This document shows, piece by piece, positions 35,817-43,632 of a stretch of DNA of 64,000 nt. The stretch's first letter is position 1. The number at the start of each line of letters is the position of its first letter. The DNA comes from Atopobiaceae bacterium UBA1367 (GTDB lineage: Bacteria; Actinomycetota; Coriobacteriia; Coriobacteriales; Atopobiaceae), in NCBI GenBank assembly GCA_002305995.1, contig DBRN01000012.1, positions 1-64,000 on the forward strand, read 5' to 3'. The translations under genes were made by a program, and so were the position numbers. Below the pieces are notes generated by a model. It had not been told where the DNA came from, did no database searches, and saw only the letters and a list, made by a program, of their open reading frames with translations.

Positions 35817-37470
35817 CCACCCTGCCGACAACCATGTTCCCGGCACCTCCGCCACCACCAGCCGTCCCGCCGCCAGGCATGGCGCCCGCAGGCCCGCCCA
35901 CAGCGCAACCCAGATCGCGCGTCACGTGGCTCAGTTGGTCAGCTTCGTCCTGATGCCTGGCCTCTTCTACCTGGTGTGGGGCAGCATCGGCAGCGTCTGC
36001 CAGGCGGTCGTCACGGGCACCGCGTCGCTTCAGACGCTGGCCTCGCCCATCCTCATGCTCCTGGCGACCGTGCCCATCACCATGCTGTGGGGCAGGTTCT
36101 TCTGCTCGTACGTGTGCTCGTTCGGGGCCATGCAGGAGTTGGCGGGTGCCATCGGCTCCGCCCTCCGCCTCCCCAAGCTCACGGTTCCGCGCGAGCTCGA
36201 CTCCGACCTCAAGTATCTCAAGTACCTGGTCATCGCGCTGTGCCTGGCGCTCTGGATCACGCAGGCAGACACGAGCGCCCTCTCTCCGTGGGTCGCGTTC
36301 GGCAACGTCGCCTCGCTCGACAACGTCGCGGCCGCCCTCGGCCTCGGTGGTGCGGTCCTGTTGGCAATCGTGATCTGCTCGCTCTTCGTGGACCGCTTCT
36401 TCTGCCGGTACCTCTGCCCGCTGGGCGGCGTGTTCGCCGTGATCTCGCTCCCCAGGCTCTTCAAGATTCGCAAGCACGACGGTTGCGTGGGCTGCGCCGC
36501 CTGCAACCGCGCCTGCCCCATGAGCATCGACGTGCAGAACGCCGCCAGCAGCCTCCTGCGCGATGGTGAGTGCATCGACTGCTTCGGCTGCGTGGACGCC
36601 TGCCCCGCGGGTGTGCTCGCCACCCCCGTCAGCCCGGCCGTCTCGGGCTCGCTTGCCGCCGCGACGATCGTGGGCCTCACATACGTGGGCAACGTCGCGG
36701 TCGATGCCCTCGGCGACGCGCATGCAGCCGCAGCATCCGAGCAGACCTCAAGTCAGACCACGGGCGCCTATCAGGACGGCACGTACCAGGGCACCGCGCA
36801 GGGCTACCGAGGCCCCGTCTCCGTCACGGTCACGGTGGCCAACGGGAACATCACCTCCATCCAGGTCGACTCCTTCGAGGATGACGAGGAGTTCTTCAGC
36901 AGGGCGGAGTCGCAGGTCATAGGCAGCATCATGGACAGCCAGTCTGTCAGTGTGGCGCCGGTCACGGGTGCGACCTACAGCAGCCAGGGCATCATGGATG
37001 CGGTGGCCAACGCCCTGGGCAAGGACGCCCTCCCCAACCAGAGCACCACGGACACCGCCACCACCGACGGGGGTGACTCCTCCTCCGCAGACGGCTCCGT
37101 CCCAGGCACCGGCACCATCGTCGAGCCCTCCGCCACGACCGGCACCACGGACTTCTCGTCCGTCGCCGATGGCACCTACACCGGTCAGGGCCAGGGCCGC
37201 AACGGCACCATCGCTGCCTCCGTCACCGTCTCGGGTGGCCAGGTCACCGCAGTCGAGGTCACCTCCAGCCAGGAGGACGCCCCGTACCTCAGTGCGGCGG
37301 AGTCGCAGGTCATCGCGGAGGTTCTCAGCCAGCAGTCCATCGACGTCGACACGGCCACGGGGGCAACCATGTCCAGCAACGGCATCCTCGAGGCGATCGC
37401 CGACGCGCTCGGGCTCGAGTTTGACAATCCCAACCAGAGCATGGCGGAGCAGGGGCACCGCGGCCGCTAG
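35800..37470 (+). CDS. NosR/NapH-like membrane iron-sulfur flavoprotein with two FMN-binding domains
   Basis: A 556-residue membrane electron carrier. Five or so membrane helices carry paired cysteines (FFCSYVCSFG and FFCRYLCPLGG); two ferredoxin-type 4Fe-4S motifs follow (CVGCAACNRACP, CIDCFGCVDACP). After a last helix come two FMN_bind domains, with flavinylation motifs VTGATYSS (about 388-395) and ATGATMSS (about 519-526). A serine/threonine-rich linker separates them. The protein should move electrons across the membrane to external flavins. It overlaps apbE by 17 bp; translation is coupled. Confidence 0.93.
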   Translation: MSASHSHPADNHVPGTSATTSRPAARHGARRPAHSATQIARHVAQLVSFVLMPGLFYLVWGSIGSVCQAVVTGTASLQTLASPILMLLATVPITMLWGRFFCSYVCSFGAMQELAGAIGSALRLPKLTVPRELDSDLKYLKYLVIALCLALWITQADTSALSPWVAFGNVASLDNVAAALGLGGAVLLAIVICSLFVDRFFCRYLCPLGGVFAVISLPRLFKIRKHDGCVGCAACNRACPMSIDVQNAASSLLRDGECIDCFGCVDACPAGVLATPVSPAVSGSLAAATIVGLTYVGNVAVDALGDAHAAAASEQTSSQTTGAYQDGTYQGTAQGYRGPVSVTVTVANGNITSIQVDSFEDDEEFFSRAESQVIGSIMDSQSVSVAPVTGATYSSQGIMDAVANALGKDALPNQSTTDTATTDGGDSSSADGSVPGTGTIVEPSATTGTTDFSSVADGTYTGQGQGRNGTIAASVTVSGGQVTAVEVTSSQEDAPYLSAAESQVIAEVLSQQSIDVDTATGATMSSNGILEAIADALGLEFDNPNQSMAEQGHRGR

Positions 37471-37482
37471 GTGCGGGTGGGG

Positions 37483-37523
37483 GGAGGCGCACGCCCAGGG
37501 CCAGCTCCTGGGCGTGCGCCTCC
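37483..37523 (+). terminator. Terminator of apbE operon
   Basis: GGAGGCGCACGCCCAGG (37483-37499) and its exact complement (37507-37523) form a 17-bp stem with a 7-nt loop, directly after the stop codon. There is no strong U-tract. Confidence 0.75.
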
Positions 37524-37661
37524 CTGTGTGCCTTCGGGTCGGGGTGGACGCGCAGACCCCGTGAGCCCACGCCCCTGCGGGCTGTCCGCCCTGTCGCATC
37601 GGCATTCCCACTATGATGGGAGTCCATGGGGAAGGGTTGCGAGGCGGTAGGGGAGAGACGC

Positions 37662-39857
37662 ATGAGCGAGAATCAGGTGCAGATGTCACTGCGTGCGGAC
37701 GGGGACGCGGACGAGCACGCCTCCGGTGGGCGCGAGCATGGGGCGGCATCCGCCCGTCAGACGCCTGCCGAGCGCGCGGCGGAGCTCAATGCGCAGCTCT
37801 CTCGCGCCGCCTACCAGTACTACGCCCTCGACGACCCCACGATGTCCGATGCGGCGTTCGACCGGCTGCTCCAGGAGCTGCTCGCCCTGGAGGATGCGCA
37901 TCCTGGGCTGGTCACTCCCGAGAGCTACACCCAACGCGTGGGCGGCTACGTGGGCGAGCAGTTTGCCCCGGTGCGCCACGCCAGCCGCATGTACTCCATG
38001 GACGACGCCATGGACCTCGCCGAGCTGGACGAGTGGCTCTCCCGCACGGACGGTGAGCTCGGGGCCAGCGAGGGCAACCCGGTGGCCTATACCTGCGAGC
38101 TCAAGATCGACGGCCTGGGCGTGGCGCTCACCTACCGCGACGGCCAGTTCCTGCGGGCGGCCACGCGTGGTGACGGCACCACGGGCGAGGACGTCACGGC
38201 CAACGTGCTCACGATCGCCGACGTGCCGCGCACCCTGGCGCCGTCGGGCCTCGCGAGCGTGGCCGACGGCGGTTTTGGCCACGACATCGAGGTGCGCGGG
38301 GAGGTCTACATGCCCAAGCGCAGCTTCGTGCGCCTGAACGAGGAGCGCGACGCCGCGGGCGAGCAGGTCTTCGCCAACCCCCGCAATGCCGCGGCGGGCA
38401 GCCTCCGCCAGAAGGATGCCACGATCACGGCGCACCGCGACCTCGCGACCTTCATCTACTCCGTGGCCGACGAGGGGCCGCTTGGCGTGGAGAGCCAGTA
38501 CGCCTTCCTGCGTTGGCTCGGTGACTGCGGCTTCCACGTGAACGATCGCGCCGCTCGCGTGACCGACTCGAGGGGCGTTCACGACTTCTGCCTCGACGCC
38601 CTGGCTCACCGCGATGAGCTGGACTACGAGATCGACGGCGTGGTGGTGAAGGTCGACTCCTTCGCCGCCCAGGATGCCTTGGGCTTCACCGCCCGTGCGC
38701 CACGCTGGGCCATCGCATACAAGTTCCCGCCCGAGCAGCGCCGCTCCGTCCTGCGCAGGATCCGCATCCAGGTGGGCCGCACGGGCGTGCTCACGCCCGT
38801 GGCGGAGTTCGACCCGGTCACCGTGGCCGGGTCCACCATCGCGCGGGCCACGCTGCACAACATCGACGAGATCCGCCGCAAGGACGTCCGCGAGGGCGAC
38901 ACGATCGTGGTGCACAAGGCCGGAGACGTCATCCCCGAGGTCGTGGGGCCCGTGCTGGAGGGCGACCTCGCCTCCGAGCACGCCCTGCGCCCCGAGTGGG
39001 ACATGCCGGCCACCTGCCCCAGCTGCGGGAGCCCGGCGGTGCGCGAGGAGGGCGAGGTCGCCTACCGCTGCGTCTCCATCGACTGCCCGGCGCAGGCGTC
39101 GGAGCGCCTCATCCATTGGGGCCGCCGCACCGCCATGGACATCGACGGCCTGGGCGACGAGCTCGTCAATCGCATGGTGGAGCGTGGCCTGCTCTCGGAT
39201 GTGGCCGACTTCTACGACCGCCTGACCGAGGACGCGCTGGCAGCGCTGCCGACTGGCCGCATCAACAAGGCGGGCGAGGACATCGTGGTCGGCCCGACCA
39301 TCGCCAGGAAGGTGATGGCGCAGGTCGAGGAGTCGAAGGGCCGTGGTCTCGCACGCGTGCTCTTTGGTTTGGGCATCCGCCATGTGGGGGCCAGCGTGGG
39401 CGAGGTGCTGGCGCGGCGCTTCGGCTCGCTGCAGGCCCTCGCCTCCGCCTCGGCGGAGGAGATCGCGCAGGTGGATGGCATCGGCCCGAAGATCGCTGCG
39501 AGCGTCGTCGGGTTCTTCTCGGTACACGACAACCTCGCCGTGGTGGAGCGCCTGCGCATCGCCGGCGTGACGCTTGAGGAGGACGATCCGGCAGAGGCCG
39601 TGCCACAGACGCTGGCGGGCCTCACCTTCGTGCTGACGGGAACGCTCGGGCGCCTCACGCGCAAGGAGGCGGGCGACGCCCTGAAGGCGCTGGGCGCAAA
39701 GGTGAGCGGCTCGGTCTCCAGGCGCACGAGCTATGTGGTGGCCGGCGCCTCGGCAGGCTCGAAGCTGACCAAGGCCGAGCAGCTGGGGGTGCCGGTGCTC
39801 GACGAGGAGACGCTCGCGCGCATCCTCGAGACCGGACAGGTGCCGGCGGCGGAGTAA
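37662..39857 (+). CDS. ligA: NAD-dependent DNA ligase
   Basis: A 731-residue LigA sealing nicks in replication and repair. Visible are the Ia domain (YQYYALDDPTMSDAAFDRL), the adenylated lysine in ELKIDGLGVAL, GDGTTGEDVTANV, IEVRGEVYMPK, the EIDGVVVK motif, a Cys4 zinc finger (CPSCG...CVSIDCPA), helix-hairpin-helix repeats and a C-terminal BRCT domain (TFVLTGTLGRLTRKEA). I start at ATG 37662 with AGGGGAGA upstream. About 40 extra low-complexity residues precede domain Ia. TATGAT at 37612-37617 may be its -10. Confidence 0.97.
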   Translation: MSENQVQMSLRADGDADEHASGGREHGAASARQTPAERAAELNAQLSRAAYQYYALDDPTMSDAAFDRLLQELLALEDAHPGLVTPESYTQRVGGYVGEQFAPVRHASRMYSMDDAMDLAELDEWLSRTDGELGASEGNPVAYTCELKIDGLGVALTYRDGQFLRAATRGDGTTGEDVTANVLTIADVPRTLAPSGLASVADGGFGHDIEVRGEVYMPKRSFVRLNEERDAAGEQVFANPRNAAAGSLRQKDATITAHRDLATFIYSVADEGPLGVESQYAFLRWLGDCGFHVNDRAARVTDSRGVHDFCLDALAHRDELDYEIDGVVVKVDSFAAQDALGFTARAPRWAIAYKFPPEQRRSVLRRIRIQVGRTGVLTPVAEFDPVTVAGSTIARATLHNIDEIRRKDVREGDTIVVHKAGDVIPEVVGPVLEGDLASEHALRPEWDMPATCPSCGSPAVREEGEVAYRCVSIDCPAQASERLIHWGRRTAMDIDGLGDELVNRMVERGLLSDVADFYDRLTEDALAALPTGRINKAGEDIVVGPTIARKVMAQVEESKGRGLARVLFGLGIRHVGASVGEVLARRFGSLQALASASAEEIAQVDGIGPKIAASVVGFFSVHDNLAVVERLRIAGVTLEEDDPAEAVPQTLAGLTFVLTGTLGRLTRKEAGDALKALGAKVSGSVSRRTSYVVAGASAGSKLTKAEQLGVPVLDEETLARILETGQVPAAE

Positions 39858-40042
39858 GCCCTGATCGGCGAGCTGGGGTTCCCATGACGAGCCGATGGCG
39901 GGAGGTTCCCGCCTTCGGCGCACGCTGCTTTCAGCTGACCTGTAGCCATGTGTCGCCCATGTTAGACCTCCCTTCCGGCGAGCGTCTCTCAGCCACGTTT
40001 CAGGTTGGGACCGTAGGCTGGAGACCGTCAAGGAGGTTGCCC

Positions 40043-40840
40043 ATGGCACAGATGGTCTTCAGGCGCTACGAAGCCAAGTATCAGCTCACCGACGCGCAGC
40101 GCGAGCGCCTGGCGCGCACGATGGCGACCCACATGGCTCCCGACGAGCACGGGCCCTCGACGGTGCGCAACGTCTACTACGACACGCCCAGCCACCTGCT
40201 CGCCCGTCGCTCGGCGGAGCATCCCCGGTACAAGGAGAAGCTGCGCATCCGCAGCTACGCGCCGGTCGGGCGCGATGACCCGGTCTTCCTCGAGCTGAAG
40301 AAGAAGTGTGCCGGGATCGTCTACAAGCGCCGCTGCACGCTGTCCCTCGCCGACGCACATGCCCTGCTGATGGGGGAGCGCGGGGCGCAGGGTCAGATCG
40401 AGCGGGAGATCGCCTTCTCCGCGGGCCGCTACGAGGGCCTTGCGCCCGCGATGCTCGTGGCCTACGACCGCGAGGCGTTCTACGCCCCCGACGACCATGA
40501 GTTTCGCATGACCTTCGACCGTGCCGTCCGCTGCCGTTGGGACGACGTGTCCCTGGGCGGCCCGACGGACGGCCACGCGCTCATCCCCCCAGACCGAAGC
40601 CTCCTTGAGGTCAAGTGCGCCTCCGGCATGCCCCTGTGGCTGGTCGGCTTCCTCAGCGAGGAGGGCATTCGCAAGGGACGCTTCTCCAAGTACGGGGCCG
40701 CGGTCGCCGGGCAGCTCGCCGCCTGTCGGCGCGTCGATGCCGAGCGCCCTGTGACAGTGGGGGAGGTCTCGCGTCGCACGCCCGAGAACCTCCGCGTCGG
40801 ACGACGCCTGGTCGGTGCCCAGGCGCTGGGGCTTGCCTAG
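40043..40840 (+). CDS. VTC-domain protein (polyphosphate polymerase-like)
   Basis: A 265-residue VTC domain, the tunnel-shaped fold of yeast polyphosphate polymerase and of triphosphate tunnel enzymes. Basic tunnel motifs are present: RRYEAKYQLT at the start, VYYDTPSHLLARRS, YKEKLRIRSY, the FLELKKKCAGIVYKRR strand, and LLEVKCASGMPLW near the end. AAGGAGG lies 6 bp before the ATG. Bacterial members lie next to DUF4956 genes, as here. Polyphosphate synthesis is a family-based guess. Confidence 0.88.
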   Translation: MAQMVFRRYEAKYQLTDAQRERLARTMATHMAPDEHGPSTVRNVYYDTPSHLLARRSAEHPRYKEKLRIRSYAPVGRDDPVFLELKKKCAGIVYKRRCTLSLADAHALLMGERGAQGQIEREIAFSAGRYEGLAPAMLVAYDREAFYAPDDHEFRMTFDRAVRCRWDDVSLGGPTDGHALIPPDRSLLEVKCASGMPLWLVGFLSEEGIRKGRFSKYGAAVAGQLAACRRVDAERPVTVGEVSRRTPENLRVGRRLVGAQALGLA

Positions 40841-40855
40841 AAAGGAACGCATAGC

Positions 40856-41548
40856 ATGCTCGAATCCATCTTCTCGACAGCTGACGCCACGACCGCGAGC
40901 ACGCAGCTCATGCTGACGCCGTTTCTCGTCGGCGTGGCCGCCGCGCTTGCCCTTGGCGTCGCCCTCGCGGCCATCTACTGCTTCAGGAGCCGCTTCACCA
41001 AGAGCTTCGTGGTCACGCTGGTCACCCTGCCGGCGATCGTCGCGGTCGTCATCATGATGGTCAACGGCAACCTTGGCGCGGGCGTCGCCGTCGCCGGCGC
41101 CTTCAGCCTGGTGCGCTTCCGCAGCGTGCCCGGGCAGGCGCGCGACATCGCCTTCATCTTCCTGGCGATGGCGGTCGGCCTGGTGTGCGGCATGGGCTAT
41201 CTGCTCCACGCGACACTCGTCTGCGGCATCATCGGTGGCGTGAACCTCGTCCTCCAGCTTGCCAACGTCGGTGGCCCGGCGGCGCGCCTCGATCGCACCG
41301 TGCGCATCACCGTGCCCGAGGACCTCGACTTCGTCGGCCTGTTCGACGAGGTGCTCGACGCCCATGCCACCAGCCATGAGTTGGTGTCCGTCAAGACCAC
41401 CAGCATGGGCAGCCTGTACCGGCTGGTATACAACGTGCAGCTGAGGAGCGCCGATCGCGCGCGACGGCTCATCGACGACCTGCGCTGCCGCAACGGCAAC
41501 CTCGAGGTCGCCCTGACCTACCAGGAGGCCTCGACCGACGAGCTCTAG
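40856..41548 (+). CDS. DUF4956 membrane protein
   Basis: A 230-residue protein with four membrane helices in its first 140 residues, including the conserved loop FSLVRFRSVPGQARDIAFIF, and a soluble ACT-like C-terminal half (RTVRITVPEDLDF). DUF4956 proteins are encoded with VTC proteins; a joint role in polyphosphate handling at the membrane has been proposed from co-occurrence. It starts 15 bp after the VTC gene. Its stop overlaps the convergent gene by 4 bp. Confidence 0.86.
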   Translation: MLESIFSTADATTASTQLMLTPFLVGVAAALALGVALAAIYCFRSRFTKSFVVTLVTLPAIVAVVIMMVNGNLGAGVAVAGAFSLVRFRSVPGQARDIAFIFLAMAVGLVCGMGYLLHATLVCGIIGGVNLVLQLANVGGPAARLDRTVRITVPEDLDFVGLFDEVLDAHATSHELVSVKTTSMGSLYRLVYNVQLRSADRARRLIDDLRCRNGNLEVALTYQEASTDEL

Positions 41549-42501
41549 CGGACGCCCTCGTCCGCCTCCTGGGGCGTCGGCTCGAGCGGCGTCCCGTCGT
41601 AGCCCCTGCGCATGAGGCCCCGGAGCGCCTCCTGCTCGCCCCGCGTGAACGCCTCGGCCAGCGCGGGCCACCGTCCGAGCGCGTCATGGAGGACGTCAGC
41701 GAAGCTGGCGGCCCTCCCCTCGCCGGTCAGCGGGTCGTGCCAGGGATGGCAGTCGAGGTTGGCCGCAGGGCAGTCCTCGGTGGGAGCCGCGGCATGGGAG
41801 AGCGCGTCCAGGAGCGAGTAGCGCGCGCCGAGGCGCTCAGCCCCGGCAATCATGCGGCCATAGGGGTTGCCGGTCGGGTCTATGGCGCGGTAGATCAGCT
41901 CGCAGTCGCGCAGGCAGCCCTCATAGCGGTCGGGACTGATGGTCAGCCCAAAGGCCTGCCAGGCGACCTGGGAGAGGATCGTCCCCGCGACGCGGCCGAT
42001 GCGCTCGGTGCGTGCGAGGTTTGCCTGGGCGGGGGCGTCGGCGATCGTCTGGTGACGGGCGCTCCAGAGCGTCCAGGTGTCAAGCTCGCTCTCGATGAGG
42101 GCGTGCACCTGGTCGTGGGCGCCCTCGAGCTCGGCGTCGGCGTCGCAGATGGCTCGCTCCTGCGCCACGATGAAGGCGTGCGCCTCGCTGTCGAGCAGAT
42201 AGTGCGCGAGCAGCCCCAAGACGAAGGCATGTCCGACGGCCTGATCGCCGACGGGGAGGTGGCTCACCGCGTCGCGTGCCAGCAGCAGTGCCTCGGCCTC
42301 CTTGTCCGCGTGCATCAGCTCGGAGAGGCGGTGGGCCGTCTGGATGGTCGCCGGGGTCGCCGTGAAGCAGAAGCAGTAGGGGTTGGGACCTTGGTTTCCC
42401 AGGAGAAACGCCAGCAGCTCCTCGCCGTCGTAGGAAGGCTCGCCAGGGAGGCGCCGGGCGGCCTCCTCACCAAAGAGGTGGTGCGTGATGATGGCAGGCA
42501 T
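41545..42501 (-). CDS. Zinc-dependent phospholipase C-like protein
   Basis: A 318-residue protein resembling the zinc-dependent phospholipase C / S1-P1 nuclease-like fold: ITHHLFGEE at the start, LLGNQGPNPYCFC, HAFVLGLLAHYLLDSEAHAFI and CHPWHDPLTGE supply the expected His and Asp metal ligands. There is no signal peptide, so a cytoplasmic role is likely, unlike secreted toxins. I use ATG 42501; a GTG three codons upstream is possible. Its substrate is unknown. Confidence 0.78.
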   Translation of the reverse strand: MPAIITHHLFGEEAARRLPGEPSYDGEELLAFLLGNQGPNPYCFCFTATPATIQTAHRLSELMHADKEAEALLLARDAVSHLPVGDQAVGHAFVLGLLAHYLLDSEAHAFIVAQERAICDADAELEGAHDQVHALIESELDTWTLWSARHQTIADAPAQANLARTERIGRVAGTILSQVAWQAFGLTISPDRYEGCLRDCELIYRAIDPTGNPYGRMIAGAERLGARYSLLDALSHAAAPTEDCPAANLDCHPWHDPLTGEGRAASFADVLHDALGRWPALAEAFTRGEQEALRGLMRRGYDGTPLEPTPQEADEGVR

Positions 42502-42589
42502 GAGGGGCACCTCGATCTGACGTCGGCGTATGGTACGTAGAAGGGTAGCGCATGTGGGATTCGTCTGGCGGCAGGACTCCGCCGTGCGC

Positions 42590-42595
42590 TATACT
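42590..42595 (+). promoter_or_regulatory. Probable -10 element of mntP
   Basis: TATACT, about 35 bp before the mntP start. No matching -35 box or MntR-type palindrome was recognised, and the leader is too short for a yybP-ykoY manganese riboswitch. Confidence 0.45.
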
Positions 42596-42630
42596 TATAC
42601 GCTTACGTACGCTGAGCTGCGGGAGGACGA

Positions 42631-43200
42631 ATGGGTGTGGGGGAGATTCTGCTGCTGGGGCTCGCCCTGTCGGCTGACGCATTTTCGGTCACCATATCCA
42701 ACTCCTTTGCGTACGGAAGGGAGAGCAGGCGCCGCCTGCTGCTCATGCCGCTCCTCTTCGGCCTCTTCCAGGGCCTGATGCCGCTCGTGGGGTACTTCCT
42801 GGGTGGCCTCGCCGCCACGCTCATCGAGCGCTACGCCGGCATCGTGACGCTTGTGATCCTGGGCGTCATCGGCGGGAACATGGTGCGTGAGGGCATGGGG
42901 GCACTGCTGCACCCAGATGACGGGGCCTGCCCCGAGGAGGGGGTGGCGCACCTCACCTTGGGGCTCCTGGTGTTCCAGGCGGTCGCCACCGCGATCGACG
43001 CCTTTGCGGTGGGCGTGAGCCTGCGTGCCCAGGCGGTCGGCATCTGGTCCTCCTCGCTCATCATTTGCTGCACCACGGCCGCCTGCTGCGTCGTCGCGCT
43101 CGCCATCGGACGGCGGCTCGGGTGTCTGCTGGGCGATCGCGCCGAGGTGGTCGGTGGCATCGTGCTGCTGGGCATCGGCCTGCGCGCGTTCCTGTCGTAG
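42631..43200 (+). CDS. mntP: Manganese exporter MntP
   Basis: A 189-residue MntP (formerly YebN) with six membrane helices. Both characteristic acidic repeats are present: LGLALSADAFSVTISNS near the start and AVATAIDAFAVGVSLRA in the second half. The start has GGGAGGACG upstream. It exports Mn(II). It lies 1 kb from no other metal gene, but a small zinc-ribbon protein gene follows 11 bp later. Confidence 0.95.
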   Translation: MGVGEILLLGLALSADAFSVTISNSFAYGRESRRRLLLMPLLFGLFQGLMPLVGYFLGGLAATLIERYAGIVTLVILGVIGGNMVREGMGALLHPDDGACPEEGVAHLTLGLLVFQAVATAIDAFAVGVSLRAQAVGIWSSSLIICCTTAACCVVALAIGRRLGCLLGDRAEVVGGIVLLGIGLRAFLS

Positions 43201-43211
43201 GGCGGCTTGTC

Positions 43212-43502
43212 ATGGGAAGCAGGAAGCGCTCCGCCCGGCAGCGAAGGGTCGCGGAGTTCAAGGCAGGGCTCGGTGGGCTCGATGACGCCTACGGGCAGGA
43301 ACGGCGCCGCAGGGACGAGGACGAGAGGCGCAGGGAGGCCGCACGTCGCCTGCGCTCCTGCGAGCGCAAGCAGCGCTATGCAACCAGGTACGACGCGGAG
43401 GAGGCGATGACCCGCTGCGCGGAGCACGGCGCACGCGACCTGCGGTGCTACCGGTGCCCCCATTGCCACGGTTGGCACCTGACGTCGCATCCCTGGGAAT
43501 GA
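43212..43502 (+). CDS. Small basic protein with zinc-ribbon-like end (hypothetical)
   Basis: A 96-residue, arginine-rich protein. The C-terminal third has two CxxC-like pairs (LRSCERKQRYATR, LRCYRCPHCHGWHLTSHPW), forming a likely zinc ribbon; similar C-H-C-WHLT ends occur in phage and plasmid proteins of unknown role. The N-terminal part is a charged helix (QERRRRDEDERRREAARR). It starts 11 bp after mntP and is probably cotranscribed. Function unknown. Confidence 0.72.
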   Translation: MGSRKRSARQRRVAEFKAGLGGLDDAYGQERRRRDEDERRREAARRLRSCERKQRYATRYDAEEAMTRCAEHGARDLRCYRCPHCHGWHLTSHPWE

Positions 43503-43632
43503 GCGCCCACCCGCCCGAGGGTGGACGCGTGTGGGGTGGTGCCGCCGATGCGCCTCGACGTGCGGCCTGCAGCCTCCCTCGCGCTCAGCCCTGCTCGGCC
43601 TGCAGCTCGGGCGTCCTGCCCATGCCCTCCGC

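Noticed and set aside
37686..40049. A 787-codon open frame opposite ligA
   Set aside because: Antisense shadow of the ligase gene, with composition typical of complement-frame translation.
42502..42630. A yybP-ykoY manganese riboswitch before mntP
   Set aside because: The likely -10 box leaves a leader of only about 30 nt, too short for that structure.
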